This document shows positions 33,360-40,943 of a stretch of 42,635 nucleotides of DNA, in pieces (within the stretch, counting starts at the first letter, position 1; every line of letters starts with the position of its first letter). The DNA lies in contig CALVOV010000009.1 in the NCBI GenBank assembly GCA_944350385.1, positions 1 through 42,635 on the forward strand. The letters are read 5' to 3'. The notes below the pieces were generated by a model, which did no database searches, was not told the origin of the DNA, and worked only from the letters and a program-made list of their open reading frames with translations. This DNA is from an uncultured Bacilli bacterium. GTDB taxonomy: Bacteria; Bacillota_I; Bacilli_A; RF39; UBA660. The position numbers were made by a program, and so were the translations under genes.

Positions 33360-33896
33360 TTACTCCTTCTTTAATTTTAAACATAAACATTTTTGATATT
33401 CATAATCCCCCAAAAAACAATTATCTAAATTTGTAATAATCTTATTGTTAATATCAATATTAGTAGGTCCATCTTCCCATCCTATCTTATGATACCAAAG
33501 CCCTTCTTTACTTTCTCTTAAAAAATGAAAATCAAGAATAGTTTCTCCAGGATAACTAAGAAACTCTGTATATAAAGCAATCTTCCATTCATTACACTCT
33601 ATCTTAGTAGTAGGAGCTACTTCTTTAAACTCAATACCTAAGTTATATAAATCACTATATAAACAATACATAAATCTATTATAATTCAAATGCCATAACT
33701 CATCTTCATAAAATTTATTAGTATTACTAATAGTACCAGGTTCATAAGCATGATCATTAATTAAATCACAAGGTATGTCTAATCCTAAGGCATAGGCATA
33801 ACAATTAGTTTCTTTAATATACTTCCAACTCTCAGAATTAATATCAATCTTATCTCTAATTTCCTTAATTGACATTTTTAAATCATTACTAGCCAT
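33360..33896 (-). CDS. Hypothetical protein with papain-like Cys/His motif (178 aa)
   Basis: Family not named with confidence. The layout resembles small papain/NlpC-type cysteine enzymes: an N-terminal TNCYAYALG with candidate nucleophile Cys32, then ~90 residues, then LDFHFLRES (His124) and GLWYHKIGWEDGPTNID (His136 plus Asp/Asn), the pattern of a general-base His on a beta hairpin. No signal peptide, so it is probably intracellular. The start ATG 33896 is only 3 nt from GGGAG; ATG at codon 8 is an alternative. Upstream partner of the TtcA-like gene by spacing. Confidence 0.6.
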   Translation of the reverse strand: MASNDLKMSIKEIRDKIDINSESWKYIKETNCYAYALGLDIPCDLINDHAYEPGTISNTNKFYEDELWHLNYNRFMYCLYSDLYNLGIEFKEVAPTTKIECNEWKIALYTEFLSYPGETILDFHFLRESKEGLWYHKIGWEDGPTNIDINNKIITNLDNCFLGDYEYQKCLCLKLKKE

Positions 33897-33952
33897 AAAC
33901 TCCCAACTTTCATAAACACGCCTATAATAACATAAAATTAAAAATTTGAAAA

Positions 33953-33985
33953 TAAAAAAAGCTATATTACATATAGCTATTTTTT
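33953..33985 (-). terminator. Terminator after the DUF2798 gene
   Basis: Stem AGCTATAT/ATATAGCT with a 3-nt loop; A-run on the left and T-run on the right, so it could act in both directions. Confidence 0.75.
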
Positions 33986-34015
33986 TATAAAAATTATTAT
34001 TTCTAACATTTATCT

Positions 34016-34477
34016 TTACTTTTTTAATAGTTTATTAAATAAAAATCTTACAAATGGTCCAGCATAAAATATTTGCCAACATAATGCCATTGGGAAATTT
34101 CTTACTGAAATTTGTAACCATGTTGCAACTAAGTTTTCCATTCCAGTATAATTAAATAATACTGTTGCAAAAAAACTCATTAATGGGCACATAAAACAAA
34201 CTATTAAAGATGATATAGTTAATGTAATAAAAATAGGTTGTACTTCTTTTGGGTTTATAACCTTAAAAGCTATTTTTTTTACTAATCTTTCTACAACTAA
34301 GAATTCAAGTAAAAATGCAATTACTCCCATAATTGGCAATTCTTGAAATGCTAATAAGAATATCTTATTATTCATTCCTCCCATAGCAATAGCCATATTA
34401 TAACAAACCATTGCATAAACCATAACAATAACCATCAATATTGTAAATGCTATATTTTGTAATTTTGTTTTTGGCAT
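34016..34477 (-). CDS. DUF2798 family membrane protein
   Basis: A 153-aa integral membrane protein with four hydrophobic helices in two similar halves, each beginning with an IAFTILMVIVMVYAMVCYNM-like or ITLTISSLIVCFMCPLMSF-like segment, as in DUF2798 proteins. Function of the family is unknown. The ATG at 34495 is inside the ribosome binding site AAAGGAG, so ATG 34477 is the start. It has its own promoter and a leader with a terminator-like hairpin just before the ribosome binding site. Confidence 0.75.
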   Translation of the reverse strand: MPKTKLQNIAFTILMVIVMVYAMVCYNMAIAMGGMNNKIFLLAFQELPIMGVIAFLLEFLVVERLVKKIAFKVINPKEVQPIFITLTISSLIVCFMCPLMSFFATVLFNYTGMENLVATWLQISVRNFPMALCWQIFYAGPFVRFLFNKLLKK

Positions 34478-34510
34478 AATCTTTTCTCCTTTCATTTCAT
34501 AAAAATATAA

Positions 34511-34538
34511 AACAACACTGAATAAATTCTGTGTTGTT
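34511..34538 (-). terminator. Terminator-like leader hairpin before the DUF2798 gene
   Basis: Minus-strand AACAACAC/GTGTTGTT stem, extended by GAAT/ATTC after one mismatch, then a U-rich tail TTATATTTTT and the ribosome binding site. It lies downstream of the gene's predicted promoter, so it may attenuate expression. Confidence 0.5.
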
Positions 34539-34608
34539 CGTTATCATTCTAAAAAATGTACGTTTCCAATTTTATACCAAATTTATGTGCTATTTCTTTT
34601 TCTTATTC

Positions 34609-34637
34609 ATTATAATACATTTTTTAATTTTATGTAA
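34609..34637 (-). promoter_or_regulatory. Promoter of the DUF2798 gene
   Basis: Minus strand TTACAT (34637-34632), 17 nt, TATAAT (34614-34609). The gap 34496-34804 otherwise holds only very AT-rich sequence and the leader hairpin; I see no gene in it. Confidence 0.5.
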
Positions 34638-34804
34638 GTTTTTTTTTAATTTTTTAATTTAAAATACTACTATTTAATAATTCGAAAGATTTTATATTTT
34701 ATTTCATATTTAATTTTTCTTAGTAGTTAAATCCTTTTATAACAATATTTTTTTATTATCCTACTTTTATATTTTTTATAAACAAATTTTTAATTTACTA
34801 TAAT

Positions 34805-34829
34805 AAAAAAAAGAGGTTATTAACCTCTT
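34805..34829 (-). terminator. Terminator after the zinc-ribbon gene
   Basis: Minus-strand stem AAGAGGTTA/TAACCTCTT with a 1-nt centre and eight T. Confidence 0.75.
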
Positions 34830-34860
34830 ATCATCTTTAATATATATAATTAATTATATA

Positions 34861-35082
34861 CTAATGTTCTATAATACCATCATTATCATCTTCATCAGTA
34901 TCTATCTCATTACTACAATTAGTACATTCCCAACAACCATCCCAATACATAATACCACCACAATTTGGGCAATTCTTATAATAACTTTCTCCAGATTTAT
35001 TTTCTAATTCACCAGAACAATATGGACATCTACTATATTCAGTTGAGTCATATACTTTATCACAGTTTGGACACATTTGCAC
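34861..35082 (-). CDS. Small zinc-ribbon protein
   Basis: About 73 aa with four CxxC knuckles: CPNC, CPYC, CPNC and CTNC (with a nearby extra Cys in GCWEC), enough for two zinc ribbons, and an acidic tail (DTDEDDNDG). Function unknown; such proteins often bind nucleic acid or other proteins. The GTG at 35091 overlaps the ribosome binding site GAGG; GTG 35082, 8 nt after it, is the better start (an ATG follows two codons later). Single-gene unit. Confidence 0.7.
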   Translation of the reverse strand: MQMCPNCDKVYDSTEYSRCPYCSGELENKSGESYYKNCPNCGGIMYWDGCWECTNCSNEIDTDEDDNDGIIEH

Positions 35083-35091
35083 ACTAATCAC

Positions 35092-35438
35092 CTCACATTA
35101 AATTAACCTTATTAACAACTTATATTATAGCATAAAAATTACTATCTTTATTAGTAACATAGAATCAAAAAAATATTTTTTGTTACTTATAAAATAGAAT
35201 TTTACGGCTCCTTCAGGGGGTCAAATAAAATCAATCACGCAAGTTTATGAATATTACATAAATCCTTATAAAATAAGTTTTTTCTTAATATTCACTTTTA
35301 ACTATATAATGACTATTTTTAATATTTTGGGTACTAATTGGATACTTAAAATTAAAATTTTAAATTTGTTTAATTATTTTATTCTTTAATACAATTATTA
35401 AAAAGTGTGTTAGAATATTTAGACAAAAGGAGAAAAAT
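35092..35438. other. Intergenic gap without gene
   Basis: About 350 bp of AT-rich DNA between two divergently read genes, with one short G+C-richer patch near 35204-35223 (GGCTCCTTCAGGGGG). An extended -10 (TGT-TAGAAT, near 35410) probably drives the plus-strand gene at 35439. Nothing else is recognised. It marks the left edge of the accessory-looking region. Confidence 0.4.
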
Positions 35439-36122
35439 ATGAAAACACATCGCAATATATTAATTATAAGTTTTATTATAGGAGTAATAACTTTACCATT
35501 TTTATTTTTATTAAATAATGGTAAAACATATGAAATAATGCTAGCATTATTCACCAGTTCTTTTATTTCCTTTTTATTAGAACTTCCTAACTATTTTTCT
35601 TTAAAAAAAGAAAATGACTATAAATTATACTCTTCATTATTTTGGGCAAAAGCTCAAGCATCTATTTTAATTAATAACATTGAAAATATAAAATCTAACA
35701 ACAGCTCCTTATTTGACAAGTTCTATTTTCAGAATGTAAATGATATGAGCTTAAATTTAAATATAGTTAGATCATTTGATGAAGATTATTATTTTTCTAA
35801 AAGTAAAAATGAAAAAATATTTCTTTTAAAGAATGGGCTTTACAATGCTTGGCAGAATATTAATTTTGCAGCATTACACTTTTCAGCAACTTTTTCCAAA
35901 TTAAGAACCAAAAAAGTCAAAGATAGACAAGCAGATATAATTTCTGCAATAGAAATTGAGAACGAATTAGATTTAATTGTAGAGGCTTGTAAAAGTTTTA
36001 TGAAAACCATTGACAAAATCACTTTAATCATCTTTACAAAAAAGCAATTAGAAAAATGGAATATTGATAATATTGCACTAGAAAACAATAAAATAAACAC
36101 TAAAGTAAATAAAATATCATAA
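35439..36122 (+). CDS. Hypothetical two-TM membrane protein (227 aa)
   Basis: Not recognised. Two close N-terminal hydrophobic helices (about 6-27 and 32-50) form a hairpin, followed by ~175 residues of polar, helical cytosolic sequence rich in Lys, Asn and Phe. This TM-hairpin plus cytosolic helical domain layout is common among bacterial defence-linked and stress-linked effectors, but no specific family is assigned. Start behind AAAGGAGAAAAAT. It is convergent with the AlbA_2 gene and the only plus-strand gene of this region. Confidence 0.6.
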   Translation: MKTHRNILIISFIIGVITLPFLFLLNNGKTYEIMLALFTSSFISFLLELPNYFSLKKENDYKLYSSLFWAKAQASILINNIENIKSNNSSLFDKFYFQNVNDMSLNLNIVRSFDEDYYFSKSKNEKIFLLKNGLYNAWQNINFAALHFSATFSKLRTKKVKDRQADIISAIEIENELDLIVEACKSFMKTIDKITLIIFTKKQLEKWNIDNIALENNKINTKVNKIS

Positions 36123-36149
36123 ATGTAAAATATTAAAATGACATTTTTA

Positions 36150-37469
36150 TTAATTTTTTATCATATATAGTGCTTCATCTATCCAACAAATTGCTTTCCT
36201 AAAACGTGGTGCAAACTTTGAATCTATTTGATAGTACTTTATATAAGAAGATTTTAAAACTCTAAATAATATACTTTTAGTATCAAATATATCTTTTTTA
36301 TTCATCACCAAGACAGCCGAAAGAAACTGATAAATATCATATTTTTCTTCAATATATTCAATATCGAACATCTTTAAATGAACAATAATGTCATTGCAGT
36401 ATTCTCCTTTAACGCTAGTTGTCTGTTTGATTATTTCTTGATTGATTTTTTTACTTTCCAGTCTTTTCAATAAAAAAGCCTTAGATTGTGATCTTGATAC
36501 TTCTTCTTTTATTATATTAATTATTTCGGAAATTGTTTTTGTTGATTTAGATATATAATAATATATCGGTAAATTTCCAGAACTTTCATGGCAAATTTGA
36601 GTAATATAGTCAATTGGGTTGGCTATTTCTTTTTGCTCTAAAAAATCGCATATTATATCATTTATTCTTATACCTTTTATTTTAAGCTTTTCAGGTACTA
36701 CAACTACTTTTCCTTGCTTTATTTCTACATTTCCAATTACATTAAGTGTTGGTATTCCTTTTCTTTCATTAAATTCTCCTTCTTTTATAAACTTTACGGT
36801 TGATAACATTTCTTCATCTAAAATAATTGAGCTCTTTCCTGCAGAAAAAACCCCTGTATTAAAATTTAATAAACCTACATTATCCACACCTATTTTTGAA
36901 ATTTTAGAAAATAAGTTAATCCATTTTTTACTTTCTTTTTCTTTTTCTTGATTAATTATTTTAAGCAAATCATCAAAATGAATTTTATCATTTCTGGCAT
37001 AATATCTATAATAAATTTCTCCTTCAATGGTATTTGATTTTTTATCTTTAGATTCATACCTTCTCTTACAAATAATTGGTTTAGTATCAGATTCATAAAT
37101 ATATATAACCCCTATTTTAAGATTATCTTCAAATATAATTGAATTCGATTCCCATTTTATTTCGGGACTAAAAAAATTATTTAAGTCAACAGTAAAATCT
37201 TCAAATTTCATATTATTAAATTCTTCAAACCTATCATCACTTAATCCTTGTAATAATCTTGGCTTATCTTTAATTCCAAAAAATATATATCCACCATTTG
37301 CATTTGCAAAAGCAGACATTGCTTTATAATAATCTTTTTTATTTTTAAAATTAAAATTTTCTTTAAATTCTACTCTTTTTGATTCATGAATTTTTACAAG
37401 TTTTGTTGTTAAATCATATTTTAACATTTTTTTAATAGTATTTTCTCCAATTACTTTTTCATAATCCAT
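36150..37469 (-). CDS. Schlafen AlbA_2 domain protein
   Basis: A 439-aa cytosolic protein. The N-terminal ~150 residues are an AlbA_2 (Schlafen) domain: ESKRVEFKENF (Glu34-Lys36), MSAFANANGGYIFFGIKD (about 51-68) and IYYRYYARNDKIHF at its end. This domain is found in nuclease-like and regulatory proteins, often in phage-defence loci. The C-terminal ~290 residues have no motif I recognise; they include a beta-rich stretch (IPTLNVIGNVEIKQGKVVVV) and a helical end. ATG 37469 is chosen over 37499 because AGGAG lies 8 nt before it. Target unknown. Confidence 0.78.
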   Translation of the reverse strand: MDYEKVIGENTIKKMLKYDLTTKLVKIHESKRVEFKENFNFKNKKDYYKAMSAFANANGGYIFFGIKDKPRLLQGLSDDRFEEFNNMKFEDFTVDLNNFFSPEIKWESNSIIFEDNLKIGVIYIYESDTKPIICKRRYESKDKKSNTIEGEIYYRYYARNDKIHFDDLLKIINQEKEKESKKWINLFSKISKIGVDNVGLLNFNTGVFSAGKSSIILDEEMLSTVKFIKEGEFNERKGIPTLNVIGNVEIKQGKVVVVPEKLKIKGIRINDIICDFLEQKEIANPIDYITQICHESSGNLPIYYYISKSTKTISEIINIIKEEVSRSQSKAFLLKRLESKKINQEIIKQTTSVKGEYCNDIIVHLKMFDIEYIEEKYDIYQFLSAVLVMNKKDIFDTKSILFRVLKSSYIKYYQIDSKFAPRFRKAICWIDEALYMIKN

Positions 37470-37566
37470 AAATTTCACTCCTATACTAAAAAACACCAAT
37501 ACAAAAACTTAAAATTATTAAGCCTGTACTAGCGCTTTTCTCAAAAATATTTTAACATAATTTTAG

Positions 37567-38427
37567 CTATTTTTCATCTTCATCCATTACTTTCTGTAAT
37601 ATTTCTGCAATTATTAAAGGATTTGATTCTATTTCTTTGTTTAACTCATTCATTTCTCTCTTTAATCCTTCTATTTCATTGCGACTATTTTCTACATATT
37701 TTTTATTAATTTCAAAATATAAAATAGATTTTAATCTGTTTACGTTTTCTTCTGTAAGTTCTTCTTTATTTATATCTGACATTAACACAAAAATTCCCAG
37801 CCAAGCATAATTAAAATCAATCTCACTATCATAGTACTTTGTAAGCATTCTTAAACATAAATAATAAACAATTAAAAGAAAATAATAATTTATCTTTAAT
37901 GCAAATACATATAACGTAATACAATTGTTTTTATTTAACTCGGCAATAGCATTAACAATTAATGTGCTATGCGTGAACAAACATAATTTATCATAATATT
38001 CATTCAACATATCTCTAATTTTTCTACTATTAATTTCGTTAAATATATCAGTCTTTATATTCTTTAATACTTTTCTAAATTTATTTCTTAATTTTTGCTG
38101 TTTTGTATATTTTCTTGTTTCTTCATTTATTGATAAATTTATAAATTCTTTATATGTTTCTTCATGATTATTTATAATCATTCCCATTATAATATTTTCA
38201 AATGCTGATCTTAATAAACTATTAGCATCCACTACTTCTTTTTTATAAATAAATGTATTTACGTTTTTTAAAGTAGAATGTGCTTGAATTAATAAATTTA
38301 TTGTTTCTATTCTTATATCTTTATTTTTAGAAATAATGTTTAAATATTCATCAATTTTATCATTAATTAAACAAACAAATTTTTTATTAATTATATTTTT
38401 AAATTTTTCTTTATCAAAGTGTGCCAA
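37567..38427 (-). CDS. Helical hypothetical protein, 5' end probably frameshifted
   Basis: Not firmly assigned; weak likeness to DUF5677/HEPN-type helical proteins (SLLRSAFENIIMGMI, CLFTHSTLIVNA). The 286 residues are helical with a coiled-coil end (GLKREMNELNKEIE). The only start in this frame near the 5' end is TTG 38427, without a ribosome binding site. A perfect start (ATG 38489 with AGGAG) exists just upstream in another frame; one extra T in the T6 run (38426-38431, minus strand) would fuse the two into a ~307-aa protein. So the gene is either frameshifted, phase-variable, or affected by a sequence error. Confidence 0.6.
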   Translation of the reverse strand: MAHFDKEKFKNIINKKFVCLINDKIDEYLNIISKNKDIRIETINLLIQAHSTLKNVNTFIYKKEVVDANSLLRSAFENIIMGMIINNHEETYKEFINLSINEETRKYTKQQKLRNKFRKVLKNIKTDIFNEINSRKIRDMLNEYYDKLCLFTHSTLIVNAIAELNKNNCITLYVFALKINYYFLLIVYYLCLRMLTKYYDSEIDFNYAWLGIFVLMSDINKEELTEENVNRLKSILYFEINKKYVENSRNEIEGLKREMNELNKEIESNPLIIAEILQKVMDEDEK

Positions 38428-38489
38428 AAAATATAAATACTGTCACATTGCTCATCTGTTAATACATTTTTTGTTTTCTCATCAACCAT
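38391..38489 (-). other. Probable true 5' end of the helical protein, out of frame
   Basis: ATG 38489 preceded by AAGGAGAAAGAT encodes MVDEKTKNVLTDEQCDSIYIF and then, after the T6 run, unrelated residues to a stop at 38391. Its first 21 codons would join smoothly to the AHFDKEKFKN start of the downstream frame if one T were inserted. An extended -10 (TGG-TATAAT) lies about 90 bp upstream. Confidence 0.45.
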
Positions 38490-38910
38490 ATCTTTCTCCT
38501 TGCTTTATTATTTTTTTGTGTTTTTTCATTTAAATAAAACATTTTAATATTTTATAATATAAACTTTTATTGAAAAATATTATACCATTTATTATTTAAT
38601 ATTTCTTTATTCATCATAATAAAATTTATTATTCTTAAAAATCCTATTACATTTTTAAAAAATAAGAATAAATATTATAAATTTGATATTAATCAGTACT
38701 AAACATCTTATCACCTTCACTATCACTTAAAATATTTAATAAAAATTAAAAAACATCCAGTTAAGGATGATTTTAAACCAATAAATATTAATTAGACTTA
38801 TATTCACTATATAATTTATATTTTTTGGTTTCACTATATTTTGACGCAAAAGGTTTAAGAATCTATATTTTATATTATTTTTTATTCAAATTATTATGTA
38901 TATAATCAAT
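38490..38910. other. AT-rich gap between accessory genes
   Basis: About 420 bp with very low G+C. It holds a minus-strand extended -10 promoter (TGG-TATAAT, about 38580) and the terminator of the KAP gene (38747-38769). No gene or structured RNA is recognised. Confidence 0.4.
38747..38769 (-). terminator. Terminator after the KAP NTPase gene
   Basis: Minus-strand stem CATCC/GGATG with 6-nt loop followed by six T. It lies ~140 bp after the KAP stop. Confidence 0.6.
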
Positions 38911-40857
38911 TTAATCTAATAGATTACTAACCTGAATCAGCTTTTCTTTAAGATATATGATGGCTTCCTTTTTTGTAACGCCATAATTGTTACTATCTAA
39001 TTTATCAATTCCTGAAATTAAATTATCCACACTTTCTTTATCTTGCTTATAAAAATCTTTAAGATTAGAAAAACTATATATATGATCTAGTGTATATTTA
39101 AAATAATATAAATTCTTACTATTAGATTTATCTATTAATTCAATTATTTTATCAATATTAAGTTTTGATATGAATGACTTATCATTTAAGATTTTATTAT
39201 TGTTCTTGCTATCAGATACAAAATTGTAAAGAGTCAATCCCCAATCTTTACTTTGTAAAATGTAATTAATATCACTTTTATATTTTTCATCATGTACTTC
39301 AATAATACACTTTGTAATAGTTTTGATATGTTTGTTATATATTTTTAAAATATTTTCATCATTTACAAAATGAGCTCGTAAATCAAAATCATTAAATTCA
39401 AACTTATTTTTTCTTACTATGCTTCTAATTTTACATATTATTTTATCTATAATTTTTGTTTCATAATTTAGATTCTCTATATATGATAAAGTTAAAATAA
39501 TTTTTGGAAATGATTTCTTAGGGTATTTATTATCATTTAATTCATTTAGTAATTTTTTAAGTAACGTTGTTATTTCACTATCTTCTAAAAACCAATATTC
39601 TTTTAAATTATTATATGATAGAGACGGATCTAAATAATCATTTTCACAAGTTTCTATGTAATCTTTTAAAATATTTTCTATTTCTTCTTTTGCAATTTTT
39701 TTATCATATATGTAATCATCAACAAATTTAAATGCAACAAAAAACTTACATAATTCAATTCTATCATTATTTTCAAAAGATGCCTCTTCATCATATTTTT
39801 TTTCTGCTAACCATTGTAGTTTATTTTTGCCATTTTTAATATTAATTATATAAACAGCATAATTATTGTATACTCTATTCAATACTACCATTTTCATTTT
39901 TAGAGATAATGAACTAATACATTTAAATAACGGATAAAAGCCATCTAAAATATTTTTTACTGTTCTTAAATTCATGCAATTATACATATTTAAGCAACTT
40001 AATAATGTTTCTTTATTTTCTTTCAAAAAAAATTGATATTCTTCTGTTTCACCATATTCACCTATTAATGTATCAACCATTTCATTCATGTTTGGAAAAT
40101 AGTTAATTGTTTCTCCAATTAACTTTTCTTTAATCTTTTTATACTGATAGTTTTCTCTGTAAATTCTTCCAATCCTATTTTTGATTGTACTTAAAGACGG
40201 TCTATCATTATTCTTCTCTCTTCCATATACATCTTTTTCTGTTTTATCCTCATAATCAATATTATCAAACATAGAAGAAATCATCTTTAATTCATAATTG
40301 TTATCAAAATAAACCTTTTCTAGTTCATTTTCGTTAGCAATAATTATGGTTTTTATATTTTGATGTTCAACAAAGGAATTAATATATGATAAGCATTTAT
40401 TAATATCCATATTTATTCTTTCCAAATCATCGAAAACGAGAACATAGTTTTCTAGCGTTGTATGATTATTTAAGGTACTCAATATTTCAGAAAAATTAAT
40501 ATCTGTTTTGAATGCTTTTATTAAGCCAGTTCCCAAAGAAAGAAGTTTAGATAATTTACCAGATAATTGTAAATATATTTGAATTGATATATCATCAACT
40601 GATTCAATTCCATAGAGAGAAATATAAATAGGTTTTTTTGATAGTTTTTCTTCTTTATTTTTTTTACTAAAAAAAATACTCTTTAATGTTTGAAAACATT
40701 TTTCGCTTGGAATATCGGATAACAATAAGGGAAATAATTTATTTTTTATAAAAAAAGTTTTTCCAGTCCCCCATTGTCCATTAATTAATAAGGCATAATT
40801 CAATCTATCATTGTTAATATAATTTATTATTTCTCTTAACATTGACTCTGTATCCAT
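38911..40857 (-). CDS. KAP-family P-loop NTPase
   Basis: A 648-aa protein. The N-terminal NTPase domain has Walker A GQWGTGKT (27-34) and Walker B YVLVFDDLERI (Asp143-Asp144), followed by IIIANENELE, the sensor region of KAP/STAND-like ATPases. The rest (about 230-648) is a long helical region without recognised motif. No clear TM helices, unlike membrane-bound KAP proteins. KAP NTPases often occur in anti-phage islands, and a defence role is plausible here. Start ATG 40857 with GGGAGG. It follows the nuclease-helicase gene by 86 bp with no terminator between, so the two are probably co-transcribed. Confidence 0.78.
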   Translation of the reverse strand: MDTESMLREIINYINNDRLNYALLINGQWGTGKTFFIKNKLFPLLLSDIPSEKCFQTLKSIFFSKKNKEEKLSKKPIYISLYGIESVDDISIQIYLQLSGKLSKLLSLGTGLIKAFKTDINFSEILSTLNNHTTLENYVLVFDDLERINMDINKCLSYINSFVEHQNIKTIIIANENELEKVYFDNNYELKMISSMFDNIDYEDKTEKDVYGREKNNDRPSLSTIKNRIGRIYRENYQYKKIKEKLIGETINYFPNMNEMVDTLIGEYGETEEYQFFLKENKETLLSCLNMYNCMNLRTVKNILDGFYPLFKCISSLSLKMKMVVLNRVYNNYAVYIINIKNGKNKLQWLAEKKYDEEASFENNDRIELCKFFVAFKFVDDYIYDKKIAKEEIENILKDYIETCENDYLDPSLSYNNLKEYWFLEDSEITTLLKKLLNELNDNKYPKKSFPKIILTLSYIENLNYETKIIDKIICKIRSIVRKNKFEFNDFDLRAHFVNDENILKIYNKHIKTITKCIIEVHDEKYKSDINYILQSKDWGLTLYNFVSDSKNNNKILNDKSFISKLNIDKIIELIDKSNSKNLYYFKYTLDHIYSFSNLKDFYKQDKESVDNLISGIDKLDSNNYGVTKKEAIIYLKEKLIQVSNLLD

Positions 40858-40943
40858 TCATAACCTCCCAATTCTTTACCAATTCTGGAAATTTTTGTTT
40901 CTTTTCACATTCAATTTTTTTCATATTATTTATATTTTTAATA

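Noticed and set aside
38690..38740. Short minus-strand frame ending in SEGDKMFSTD, possible gene remnant
   Set aside because: Too short, bounded by an in-frame stop after the KAP terminator; no similarity recognised.
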